Assembly: GCA_002733665.1 (NCBI GenBank)
Contig: NVWM01000014.1
Location: 1-45,863 of the forward strand
Length of the DNA: 45,863 nucleotides
Direction: 5' to 3'
From: Lutibacter sp.
GTDB taxonomy: Bacteria; Bacteroidota; Bacteroidia; Flavobacteriales; Flavobacteriaceae
The notes below the pieces were generated by a model that saw only the letters and a list, made by a program, of their open reading frames with translations, was not told the DNA's origin and searched no databases. Position 1 is the stretch's first letter; every line of letters starts with the position of its first letter. The translations under genes and the position numbers were made by a program. This document shows positions 25,276 to 31,859 of the stretch, in pieces.

Positions 25276-26607
25276 ATGGAAATATTAATAAAAGCATCGC
25301 AATTTTTACTGAGTTTATCTCTATTAATTGTTTTACATGAGTTTGGTCATTATTTACCAGCAAAATTATTTAAAACAAGAGTAGAAAAATTCTATTTGTT
25401 TTTTGATGCTTGGGGCAAAAAATTATTTAGTTTTACCAAAGGAGGAACAGAATATGGAATTGGATGGTTGCCTCTTGGTGGTTATGTGAAAATATCTGGA
25501 ATGATTGATGAAAGTATGGATTTGGAGCAAATGGAGAAAGAACCTCAACCTTGGGAATTTCGTTCAAAACCAGCATGGCAACGATTGATTATAATGCTTG
25601 GAGGTGTTATTGTAAATTTCGTTTTAGGATTTTTAATTTACATTATGCTTTTCAATGTTTGGGGAGAAAATATTGTAAAAAGTGACGATGTAAAATACGG
25701 ATTTGGTGTTGCTAAAGTATTAGAACAATATGGCGTTCAGCAAGGCGACAACTTATTATTGGTAAATGGTGAAGAATTGGATGATGCTAGAGACATCAAT
25801 AATTATCTTTTACTAAGAAGCGTACAAACAATTACAGTAAAACATACAAATGGAGAAACAGAGCAAATAAAGCTTCCAGAAGATATAGATATGCAAATAT
25901 TTCAATCTACCGGAATGACAGCAATGACTCCAAGATTTCCATTTACTTTAGACACTGTAACCGAAGGTTCAAATGCTGAAAAAGCAGGGTTATTAAAAAC
26001 TGATAAAATTATTGGTGTAAACGAAATGCCTGTAACATATTGGTCAGATGTAACATTTGGTATTCAAAATTCAAAAGAATTTGTAAATATTAAGGTTAAT
26101 AGAAACGATCAAATTCATGATTTAAAGATTGAACTTGGTAAAAATGGAAAGATAGGAATCCGTCCAAAACCAACAGACGAAGATTATATAACTATAACAA
26201 AAAAAGAATTTTCTTTTTCTGAAAGTATCACAAGAGGAACTTCAGAAGCATATTGGAAACTACACGATATTGTTACACAGTTTAAATTTGTATTTACTTC
26301 AAAAGGTGCAACAAGTCTTGGTGGATTTATAGCTATCGGAAATATTTTCCCTTCTACTTGGAGTTGGCCTGCATTTTGGGCAATCACTGCATTTTTATCA
26401 TTGATGCTTGGTTTTATGAATTTATTACCAATTCCTGCACTTGATGGAGGTCATGTATTATTCACCTTATGGGAAATGATTACTGGAAGAAAGCCAAGCG
26501 ATAAGTTCTTAGAATACGCTCAAATTGGAGGATTTATCTTCTTAATGGGACTACTGCTCTTGGCAAATGGAAATGACATTTATAAATGGATTACAGGACA
26601 ATTATAA
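25276..26607 (+). CDS. rseP: RIP site-2 metalloprotease RseP
   Basis: This 443-aa inner-membrane protease has the zinc motif HEFGH (His21, Glu22, His25) in the first helix and the third ligand in IPALDGGH (about 390). PDZ-like sequence lies in the periplasmic region (YGVQQGDNLLLVNGEE and SNAEKAGLLKTDKIIGVNEM). It cleaves anti-sigma factors such as RseA and remnant signal peptides within the membrane. Length is normal for RseP. A strong terminator separates it from the convergent bioB. Confidence 0.93.
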   Translation: MEILIKASQFLLSLSLLIVLHEFGHYLPAKLFKTRVEKFYLFFDAWGKKLFSFTKGGTEYGIGWLPLGGYVKISGMIDESMDLEQMEKEPQPWEFRSKPAWQRLIIMLGGVIVNFVLGFLIYIMLFNVWGENIVKSDDVKYGFGVAKVLEQYGVQQGDNLLLVNGEELDDARDINNYLLLRSVQTITVKHTNGETEQIKLPEDIDMQIFQSTGMTAMTPRFPFTLDTVTEGSNAEKAGLLKTDKIIGVNEMPVTYWSDVTFGIQNSKEFVNIKVNRNDQIHDLKIELGKNGKIGIRPKPTDEDYITITKKEFSFSESITRGTSEAYWKLHDIVTQFKFVFTSKGATSLGGFIAIGNIFPSTWSWPAFWAITAFLSLMLGFMNLLPIPALDGGHVLFTLWEMITGRKPSDKFLEYAQIGGFIFLMGLLLLANGNDIYKWITGQL

Positions 26608-26628
26608 TCCACAAAAAATAAGTCTATA

Positions 26629-26660
26629 AAAAAACTCCGAAGAAATCTTCGGAGTTTTTT
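26629..26660. terminator. Bidirectional terminator between rseP and bioB
   Basis: A 15-bp inverted repeat (26629-26643 with 26646-26660, core ACTCCGAAGA) has an A run before and a T run after it. It therefore works as an intrinsic terminator for both convergent genes. Confidence 0.9.
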
Positions 26661-26679
26661 TATGCCAATTTAGTTTTAT

Positions 26680-27780
26680 CTATGCTTTTCTCAATTCCTT
26701 GGCTTTTTCTTTAGCCAATTCATTCTTTTCAATCGTGTGTTCTGGTCGTGTCCATTTTGGTTTTTCTCCTAAAGTTTCAAATTTAGAATCTGCTGCCTCT
26801 ACAGTTTGTGGTTGTACTTTTTTAGTAAATGGTTTTTGTGGATTTAATCCTAAAAGTTCAAACATTTTCATATCCTCATGTACATCTGGATTCGGAGTTG
26901 TTAATAATTTATCTCCAGCAAAAATAGAATTTGCTCCAGCAAAGAAACACATAGCCTGTCCTTCTCTACTCATTTGTGTTCTTCCAGCAGATAAACGAAC
27001 TTGTGTTTCTGGTAATACAATTCTTGCAGTAGCTACCATACGAATCATATCCCAAATTTCAACTGGCTTTTCATCTTCTAAAGGGGTTCCTTCTACAGCA
27101 ACTAATGCATTAATTGGTGTAGATTCAGGTTGAGGATTTAAAGTTGATAAAGCAACTAACATTCCTGCTCTATCTTCAGCACTTTCTCCCATTCCAATAA
27201 TTCCACCTGAACAAACAGTTACATTTGTCTTACGAACGTTATCTATCGTATCTAATCTATCTTGATAACCTCTTGTCGAAATTACTTTTTTATAATATTC
27301 TTCTGAAGAATCTAAATTGTGATTATATGCATATAAACCCGCTTCCGCTAAACGTTGTGCTTGATTTTCAGTAACCATTCCTAACGTACAACAAACCTCC
27401 ATATCTAGTTTGTTGATACCTCTAACCATTTCTAAAACTTGGTCAAATTCTGGTCCATCTTTTACATTACGCCATGCTGCACCCATACAAACACGAGAAC
27501 TTCCACTTTCTTTTGCGCGCAAAGCTTGTGCTTTAACTTGGTTAACAGACATTAAATCATTTCCTTCTACACCTGTATGATATCTTGCCGCTTGTGGACA
27601 ATATCCACAATCTTCAGAACAACCACCCGTTTTTATCGAAAGCAAAGTAGATACTTGAACCACATTTGGGTCGTGATTCTCACGGTGAATTGTTGCAGCT
27701 TCATACAATAACTCCATCAATGGCTTATTGTAAATTTCTAATATTTCTTCTTTAGTCCAATCGTGTTTTACTACGCTCAT
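26680..27780 (-). CDS. bioB: Biotin synthase BioB
   Basis: This 366-aa radical SAM enzyme inserts sulfur into dethiobiotin. The [4Fe-4S] ligands lie in GGCSEDCGYCPQ (Cys54, Cys58, Cys61). Other conserved segments are VCMGAAWRN, YNHNLDSS and RLSAGRTQM, including the [2Fe-2S] ligands. It carries a C-terminal tail (about 330-366) rich in Lys/Glu. It is last in the biotin cluster but has its own -7 box, so it can be expressed separately. Confidence 0.96.
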   Translation of the reverse strand: MSVVKHDWTKEEILEIYNKPLMELLYEAATIHRENHDPNVVQVSTLLSIKTGGCSEDCGYCPQAARYHTGVEGNDLMSVNQVKAQALRAKESGSSRVCMGAAWRNVKDGPEFDQVLEMVRGINKLDMEVCCTLGMVTENQAQRLAEAGLYAYNHNLDSSEEYYKKVISTRGYQDRLDTIDNVRKTNVTVCSGGIIGMGESAEDRAGMLVALSTLNPQPESTPINALVAVEGTPLEDEKPVEIWDMIRMVATARIVLPETQVRLSAGRTQMSREGQAMCFFAGANSIFAGDKLLTTPNPDVHEDMKMFELLGLNPQKPFTKKVQPQTVEAADSKFETLGEKPKWTRPEHTIEKNELAKEKAKELRKA

Positions 27781-27799
27781 AAAGTCTTGTTTAGTTTGG

Positions 27800-27807
27800 C
27801 AAATGTA
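27800..27807 (-). promoter_or_regulatory. -7 element (TACATTTG) of bioB
   Basis: On the minus strand TACATTTG matches TAnnTTTG and lies 19 nt before the bioB ATG. A -33 TTG is not seen at the standard distance. Confidence 0.4.
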
Positions 27808-27850
27808 CTAAAAAATACATTCTTGAATTCGCCATTTTTTTTAAATATTT

Positions 27851-29053
27851 TTATTTTGAAAGTAAAACACTCACAGCATTTCCTCCAAAACCAACAGCAT
27901 TTACCAATACTTTTTTAATTTGTTTGGGTTGTTTTTGATTTTCTAAAAAAGGGATGTCAATGAATTTTTGATGTTGCATCATCAAAATTGCCAATTCAAT
28001 ATTCAAAGCACCTGAAGCACCAAATGTATGTCCTATTTTCCACTTATTAGAGGTGAGTGCAGGTAAATTGCCGTCAAAAACTGCTTCAATTGCTTTATAT
28101 TCTGATGTATCTCCCTTTAAAGTTCCAGGCGCATGCATAACAATCACATCAACATCAAAAATAGAAGTGTTTTTTAGCGCCATTTTCATCGACTTTTGAA
28201 AACATTGTGCATCGTCAGAAATTGAAGTATTGTGTTCTAATATTTCTGTCGCAAAACCAACACCCTCGATAATTGCCAAAGCATTTTCTATAGTTCCTTT
28301 TTCTAAACACATAACAGAGGCTCCTTCACCTAAAATCATGGTATTCTTCTTTTTGTCAAAATCTAAGGTTCGACAAGGATATTGAATGTCGTCACCTTGA
28401 GCGGAGTCGAAAGGTCTCGACTCCGCTCGACCTGACAAATTATCATTCGCATAAATTTTCATTGCCTTCATTTGCGCAATTGTAAATTCAGTCAATGGCG
28501 CTTCACTTCCTCCAACCAAAAACTTATCACTCATTCCAGCATTTACCCAAGCAATCCCATTAAGTAAAGCATGTAGCGCTGTTGAACATGTTATAGAATG
28601 ACTGATTGTAGGACCATGAGATTGTAAATCATGCGCTATCCAAGAAGAAATATTTCCTAAAGTTGTAGTTGGCGATGCTAAAGTGTGTGTTCTGTTATTT
28701 TCTAAAAATTCTTTATGATATTTTTCAAAAAGTGATGTTGCTCCACGAGAAGAACCAATATTTATTCCGTAATCTCCATCTTTCCAATTGGCTAATTCAA
28801 CTGCTTTACGAGAAGCATAAACGGCCATTAAAACAGATCTATCTAAGCTCTTATATTTGTTATTCGACTTTCTTAACAATTCAATTTCAGCATTAGAATC
28901 AGAAGATAAAGGAGCAACTAAGGCTTTTGATTTTTCAAAATTCTTGAGTACAAAATTGTGGTTTGGGTTACAGTAATTTTTCCAAATAGTATCAGTATCA
29001 CTTCCTAAAGAAGAAATTGAGGCGATAGATGTTATTGAAATAGGGTTATTCAT
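27851..29053 (-). CDS. Beta-ketoacyl synthase (KAS I/II type) in the biotin cluster
   Basis: This 400-aa condensing enzyme keeps the Cys-His-His triad of KAS I/II: Cys156 in SITCSTALHAL, His307 in VMHAPGTLKGD (normally HGTGT) and His342 in WKIGHTFGASG, with a lysine just before. It is divergent from housekeeping FabF. Its position between bioA and bioB suggests a role in making the pimeloyl thioester used by BioF (inference). It is not a KAS III and so not a BioZ homologue. Residues about 206-221 (SGRAESRPFDSAQGDD) are encoded by a paired dispersed repeat inserted in frame. A paired repeat also precedes the gene. Confidence 0.85.
   Translation of the reverse strand: MNNPISITSIASISSLGSDTDTIWKNYCNPNHNFVLKNFEKSKALVAPLSSDSNAEIELLRKSNNKYKSLDRSVLMAVYASRKAVELANWKDGDYGINIGSSRGATSLFEKYHKEFLENNRTHTLASPTTTLGNISSWIAHDLQSHGPTISHSITCSTALHALLNGIAWVNAGMSDKFLVGGSEAPLTEFTIAQMKAMKIYANDNLSGRAESRPFDSAQGDDIQYPCRTLDFDKKKNTMILGEGASVMCLEKGTIENALAIIEGVGFATEILEHNTSISDDAQCFQKSMKMALKNTSIFDVDVIVMHAPGTLKGDTSEYKAIEAVFDGNLPALTSNKWKIGHTFGASGALNIELAILMMQHQKFIDIPFLENQKQPKQIKKVLVNAVGFGGNAVSVLLSK
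28391..28436. repeat. Paired hairpin repeat in frame inside the KAS gene
   Basis: A 46-nt element has arms carrying TTGAGCGGAGTCGAAAGG and TCTCGACTCCGCTCGACC, with GTCA and TGAC at the outer ends. It is in frame and adds about 16 residues between YANDN and IQYPC. It belongs to the same family as 8319-8380 and 9730-9757. Confidence 0.9.
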
Positions 29054-29068
29054 ATATTTAGGTTAATT

Positions 29069-29135
29069 GTCATTCTTGCGAAGGCAGGAATCTATACTCT
29101 TTCTTTGTTTGGATTCCTGCCTTCGCAAGAATGAC
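29069..29135. repeat. Paired inverted repeat with 24-bp arms (bioA-KAS spacer)
   Basis: Arms 29069-29092 and 29112-29135 are exact reverse complements around a 19-nt loop. They match the pair at 11898-11964 except that CCTGCGAAGG is CTTGCGAAGG here, and the other arm carries the matching change (CGCAAG for CGCAGG). Confidence 0.9.
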
Positions 29136-29194
29136 AAGTTTCAAATACAAAGATAGTATTATGTTCTAATTATTTTTAATTTCTTAATATTTAA

Positions 29195-30460
29195 CTACAC
29201 TATTTCTAAAGACTCTTCAATAGTTTTATAGACTTTTTCTAACTCTTTTTTTGTAATTATATAAGGAACTTGAATGTAAATTGTATTTCCTAAAGGTCTT
29301 AAGAAAACACCTCGATCCATAAAGAACTTTAAAAGTTTGTCTCGCAAACCTCCATAGCGTTCTGTATTCGTATTCAAATCTATCGCAAAAACAACTCCTA
29401 ATTGTCTCGTTAATTTTACTTTTGGATGATTTTTTATGCGCTCATTAAATCTTTTATGAGAAGCAATAATCTCTTTGATTCCTTTTTGAATTTCATCAGA
29501 TTGTAACAACTCAATTCCTGCGATGGCAGCAGCACAAGCAACTGGATTTGCAGAATAGGTATGACAATGAAAAAATCCTTTAGAAATATCATCACTTAAA
29601 AATGCATCATAAATTTCTTGAGTACAAGATGTAATTGCCATAGGAAGTAATCCTGCTGTTAAAGCCTTACTCAAACAAATAATATCAGGCTTTGTGTCCA
29701 TATATTCAGAGGCAAAATTCTTTCCAGTTTTACCAAAACCAGTCATCACCTCATCTGCAATAGTTAAAACTTTATGATTTTTACAAAACTTTAAAATTTC
29801 ATTTAATCCTGTTGCATCATGAATTTTCATTCCTGCTGCTCCTTGTAACAAAGGTTCGTATATAAAACCTGCTATTTTATTATTGGAAACGTAACTCTTA
29901 AGTAGATTAATAATTTCTTCATGATTCGTTCCGTTTGGTGTTGGAATTCTTTTTACATCAATTAAAAAGTCTTCAAATGGACCATTATAAACTGACAATC
30001 CAGAAACTCCCATTGCTCCAAAAGTATCGCCATGAAATCCGTTCTCAAAAGCAATAAATACCGAACGTTTTTCTCCTTTATTGTAGTAGTATTGCAATGC
30101 CATTTTAATACTTGCCTCAACAGCAGTAGAACCATTATCATTAAAGAAAATTTTGTTCTGACCTTCAGGAAGTATTTTAATGAGTTCTTCAGAAAGTTTC
30201 ACTGCAGGTTCGTGTGTAAAGTCACTAAACATTACTTGATCCAATTGCTGCATTTGTTTGTAAACACGACTTGTAATAAAGTCATTACAATGACCATACA
30301 TACACGTGTACCAAGAAGCAATTGCATCTATATATTCATTCCCATTTTCATCAGTTAAAATACAGCCTTTTGCTTTTACTATCGCTAAACTTTCAGGATT
30401 TAACTGATGCTGTTTTAATGGATGCCAAAGGTGTTTTTTATCTCTTTCTTGTAATGTCAT
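29195..30460 (-). CDS. bioA: Adenosylmethionine-8-amino-7-oxononanoate aminotransferase BioA
   Basis: This PLP-dependent class III aminotransferase of about 421 aa makes 7,8-diaminopelargonate. Conserved segments are HLWHPLKQHQ, SWYTCMYGHCN, IADEVMTGFGKTG, the PLP lysine in CLSKALTAG, and GFFHCHTYSANPVACAAA. The chosen start is MTLQERDKKH. An upstream ATG (30472) lies within a dispersed repeat and would add only four residues. It follows bioD, separated by the first GIY-YIG cassette. Confidence 0.93.
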   Translation of the reverse strand: MTLQERDKKHLWHPLKQHQLNPESLAIVKAKGCILTDENGNEYIDAIASWYTCMYGHCNDFITSRVYKQMQQLDQVMFSDFTHEPAVKLSEELIKILPEGQNKIFFNDNGSTAVEASIKMALQYYYNKGEKRSVFIAFENGFHGDTFGAMGVSGLSVYNGPFEDFLIDVKRIPTPNGTNHEEIINLLKSYVSNNKIAGFIYEPLLQGAAGMKIHDATGLNEILKFCKNHKVLTIADEVMTGFGKTGKNFASEYMDTKPDIICLSKALTAGLLPMAITSCTQEIYDAFLSDDISKGFFHCHTYSANPVACAAAIAGIELLQSDEIQKGIKEIIASHKRFNERIKNHPKVKLTRQLGVVFAIDLNTNTERYGGLRDKLLKFFMDRGVFLRPLGNTIYIQVPYIITKKELEKVYKTIEESLEIV

Positions 30461-30466
30461 TGTTTT

Positions 30467-30542
30467 CGTCATCTGAACTTGTTTAGTTCATGCTTTTTTA
30501 TTGTTTAAAGTATTCATGAATCTTCGATTTCAGCATCTCATC
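30467..30542. repeat. Degenerate hairpin repeat at the bioA side of GIY-YIG cassette 1
   Basis: The outer part CGTCATCTGAACTTGTTTAG (30467-30486) and the inner part TTTCAGCATCTCATC (30528-30542) are both parts of the repeat seen intact at 31495-31530. Here they are split by about 40 AT-rich nucleotides, so this copy is decayed or interrupted. Confidence 0.7.
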
Positions 30543-30548
30543 TTATGA

Positions 30549-30827
30549 TTAATAATTTAATGTTTCCAAAGTTGGATTCGTTTCTTTAATTAAGTTTACC
30601 TTCCATCCTTTATGCCAATTCTTTAATTGTTTTTCTCTTGATATTGCTTGTTCAATATCTAAAAACTCTTCAAAATAAACTAAATATTTTGTTTGATACT
30701 TTTTTGTAAAAACAGAAGCGGTTCCTTCGCTATGTTCACTCATCCTTCTTGAAAGATTGGAAGTTACTCCAATATAAAATGTAGTTCTGTATTTATTGGT
30801 CAATATGTATACATAACTATTTTTCAA
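30549..30827 (-). CDS. Small stand-alone GIY-YIG nuclease (paralogue 1)
   Basis: The predicted protein is 92 aa, starting at TTG (30827) as judged by alignment with the second copy at 31536-31814. An upstream TTG would lie within the flanking repeat. The GIY-YIG core reads SYVYILTNKYRTTFYIGVT, followed by Arg in NLSRRMSEH, then VFTKKYQTKYLVYFEEF with the family Glu, and REKQLKNWHKGWK. It belongs to the YhbQ/UPF0213-like single-domain nucleases. Target and function are unknown. The ATG-to-TTG start and the degenerate flank suggest this copy is older or decaying. Confidence 0.85.
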   Translation of the reverse strand: MKNSYVYILTNKYRTTFYIGVTSNLSRRMSEHSEGTASVFTKKYQTKYLVYFEEFLDIEQAISREKQLKNWHKGWKVNLIKETNPTLETLNY

Positions 30828-30840
30828 TCGTATCAATTTT

Positions 30841-30870
30841 ATGAGATCCTGAAACAAGTTCAGGATGACG
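30841..30870. repeat. Hairpin repeat between bioD and GIY-YIG 1
   Basis: The stem ATCCTGAA/TTCAGGAT encloses a short loop, and CGTCA faces bioD. The repeat supplies the bioD stop codon (TGA at 30860-30862, minus strand). Confidence 0.85.
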
Positions 30871-31483
30871 TTAATTTTTCTCGGAATAAATCCGCATATT
30901 CTTTTATTACATTTTTATCAAAATAAGGCTCTTCTTCGATACGTCCTATTACATTCACATTCGTCATTTTTTTGATAATATCTTCTGTTGTTTTATGTTC
31001 ATTTCCACTAAAAATAAGTGCGACATCAAATCCTTGTTCTTGCAATAATTTTACCGTCAATAATGTATGATTGATACTTCCTAAATAATGACGAGAAACA
31101 ACAATTACCTTATATTCTGGTTTTATGATATCTAAAATTGTTTGCTTTTGATTTAGTGGAACTAACAAGCCTCCTGCACCTTCTATAACTAAATCATTCT
31201 TAGTTTTCGGTTCATTAATTTTCTTCAAATCAATTTTAATTCTATCTATTTCAGCAGCAGCATGCGGACTCATAGGCGTTTTTAATGCATATGAATTTGG
31301 ATGAAACTTAGATTTTTTATTAGAAATTAAATTTTCAACTTTCTTCGTATCACAATTCTCCAATTCTCCTGCTTGAATCGGTTTCCAATAATCGGCTTCT
31401 AAAGCCTCAACTATTATTGCTGAAACAACTGTTTTGCCGACTTCGGTAGAAATTCCGGTTACAAAATATTTTTTTTTATTCAT
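30860..31483 (-). CDS. bioD: Dethiobiotin synthetase BioD
   Basis: This 207-aa ATP-dependent carboxylase starts at MNKKKYFVTGISTEVGKT, which contains the P-loop. Codons upstream (to 31519) are repeat-derived. Other family segments are ADYWKPIQAGE, LVIEGAGGLLVPL and VSRHYLGSINHTLL. It converts diaminopelargonate to dethiobiotin. Its last codons and stop (LTSS*) fall inside the dispersed repeat at 30841-30870, so the C-terminus has been shaped by the insertion. GIY-YIG cassettes sit on both sides. Confidence 0.93.
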   Translation of the reverse strand: MNKKKYFVTGISTEVGKTVVSAIIVEALEADYWKPIQAGELENCDTKKVENLISNKKSKFHPNSYALKTPMSPHAAAEIDRIKIDLKKINEPKTKNDLVIEGAGGLLVPLNQKQTILDIIKPEYKVIVVSRHYLGSINHTLLTVKLLQEQGFDVALIFSGNEHKTTEDIIKKMTNVNVIGRIEEEPYFDKNVIKEYADLFREKLTSS

Positions 31484-31494
31484 ACTTAAGTTAT

Positions 31495-31530
31495 CGTCAT
31501 GCTGAACTTGTTTCAGCATCTCATCGAGAT
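31495..31530. repeat. Hairpin repeat between GIY-YIG 2 and bioD
   Basis: The stem ATGCTGAA/TTCAGCAT encloses a short loop, with CGTCA facing bioD and CATCTCATCGAGAT toward the GIY-YIG gene. Compared with 30841-30870, the third base pair is swapped from C-G to G-C. Confidence 0.88.
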
Positions 31531-31535
31531 ATTCT

Positions 31536-31814
31536 TTAAAATTTCAAGGTCTTTAAAGTTGGGTTCTCTTCTTTGATTAAATTCAATTTCCAGTCTTTAT
31601 GCCAATTCTTTAATTGTTTTTCTCTTGAAATGGCTTGATTAATATCTGTAAACTCTTCAAAATAAATTAAATCTATTGCATTATATTTCTTCGTGAATTC
31701 AGATGCAACTCCGTGATAATGTTCAATTAATCTTTTTGAAAGATTCGAAGTCATTCCAACATAAAATGTCGTTCTATATTTATTAGTCAATATGTAAATA
31801 TAACTACTTTTCAT
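31536..31814 (-). CDS. Small stand-alone GIY-YIG nuclease (paralogue 2)
   Basis: This 92-aa protein starts at ATG (31814). The core SYIYILTNKYRTTFYVGMT is followed by NLSKRLIEHYHG, EFTKKYNAIDLIYFEEF and REKQLKNWHKDWK, so the GIY, YIG-like, Arg and Glu positions of the fold are present. It is clearly paralogous to the gene at 30549-30827; the two C-termini (NPTLETLNY and NPTLKTLKF) align. It interrupts the bioF-bioD junction. A role in repeat processing or mobility is inference. A single-domain housekeeping nuclease is the alternative. Confidence 0.9.
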   Translation of the reverse strand: MKSSYIYILTNKYRTTFYVGMTSNLSKRLIEHYHGVASEFTKKYNAIDLIYFEEFTDINQAISREKQLKNWHKDWKLNLIKEENPTLKTLKF

Positions 31815-31825
31815 AAGAAATAATG

Positions 31826-31853
31826 CGACCCTGAAACAAGTTCAGGGTGACGT
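31826..31853. repeat. Hairpin repeat between bioF and GIY-YIG 2
   Basis: The stem ACCCTGAA/TTCAGGGT encloses a short loop, with ACGTCA facing bioF. Relative to 30841-30870, the second pair is changed from T-A to C-G on both sides. Confidence 0.88.
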
Positions 31854-31859
31854 AAAACA

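Larger units (their letters stand above)
30467..30870 (-). mobile_element. GIY-YIG cassette 1 bounded by inverted hairpin repeats
   Basis: A unit of about 400 bp between bioD and bioA contains a GIY-YIG gene and is bounded by inverted copies of the CTGAACTTGTTTCAG hairpin repeat with CGTCA pointing outward. One boundary is degenerate. It is the sister of the unit at 31495-31853. Mobility is inferred from structure. Confidence 0.55.
31495..31853 (-). mobile_element. GIY-YIG cassette 2 bounded by inverted hairpin repeats
   Basis: A 359-bp unit between bioF and bioD has an intact GIY-YIG gene in the middle and inverted hairpin repeats at both ends (31495-31530 and 31826-31853), each with ACGTCA/TGACG outermost. 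There is no transposase or integrase. The outer boundaries abut the bioF stop codon and the bioD start region. It looks like a minimal mobile unit (inference). Confidence 0.6.

Noticed and set aside
31484..31519. N-terminal extension of BioD
   Set aside because: MLKQVQHDDNL is a translation of the dispersed repeat; the P-loop N-terminus begins at MNKKKYFVTG.
30467..31853. CRISPR array around the biotin genes
   Set aside because: Repeats are hairpins in inverted orientation around genes, with no regular spacers and no cas genes.
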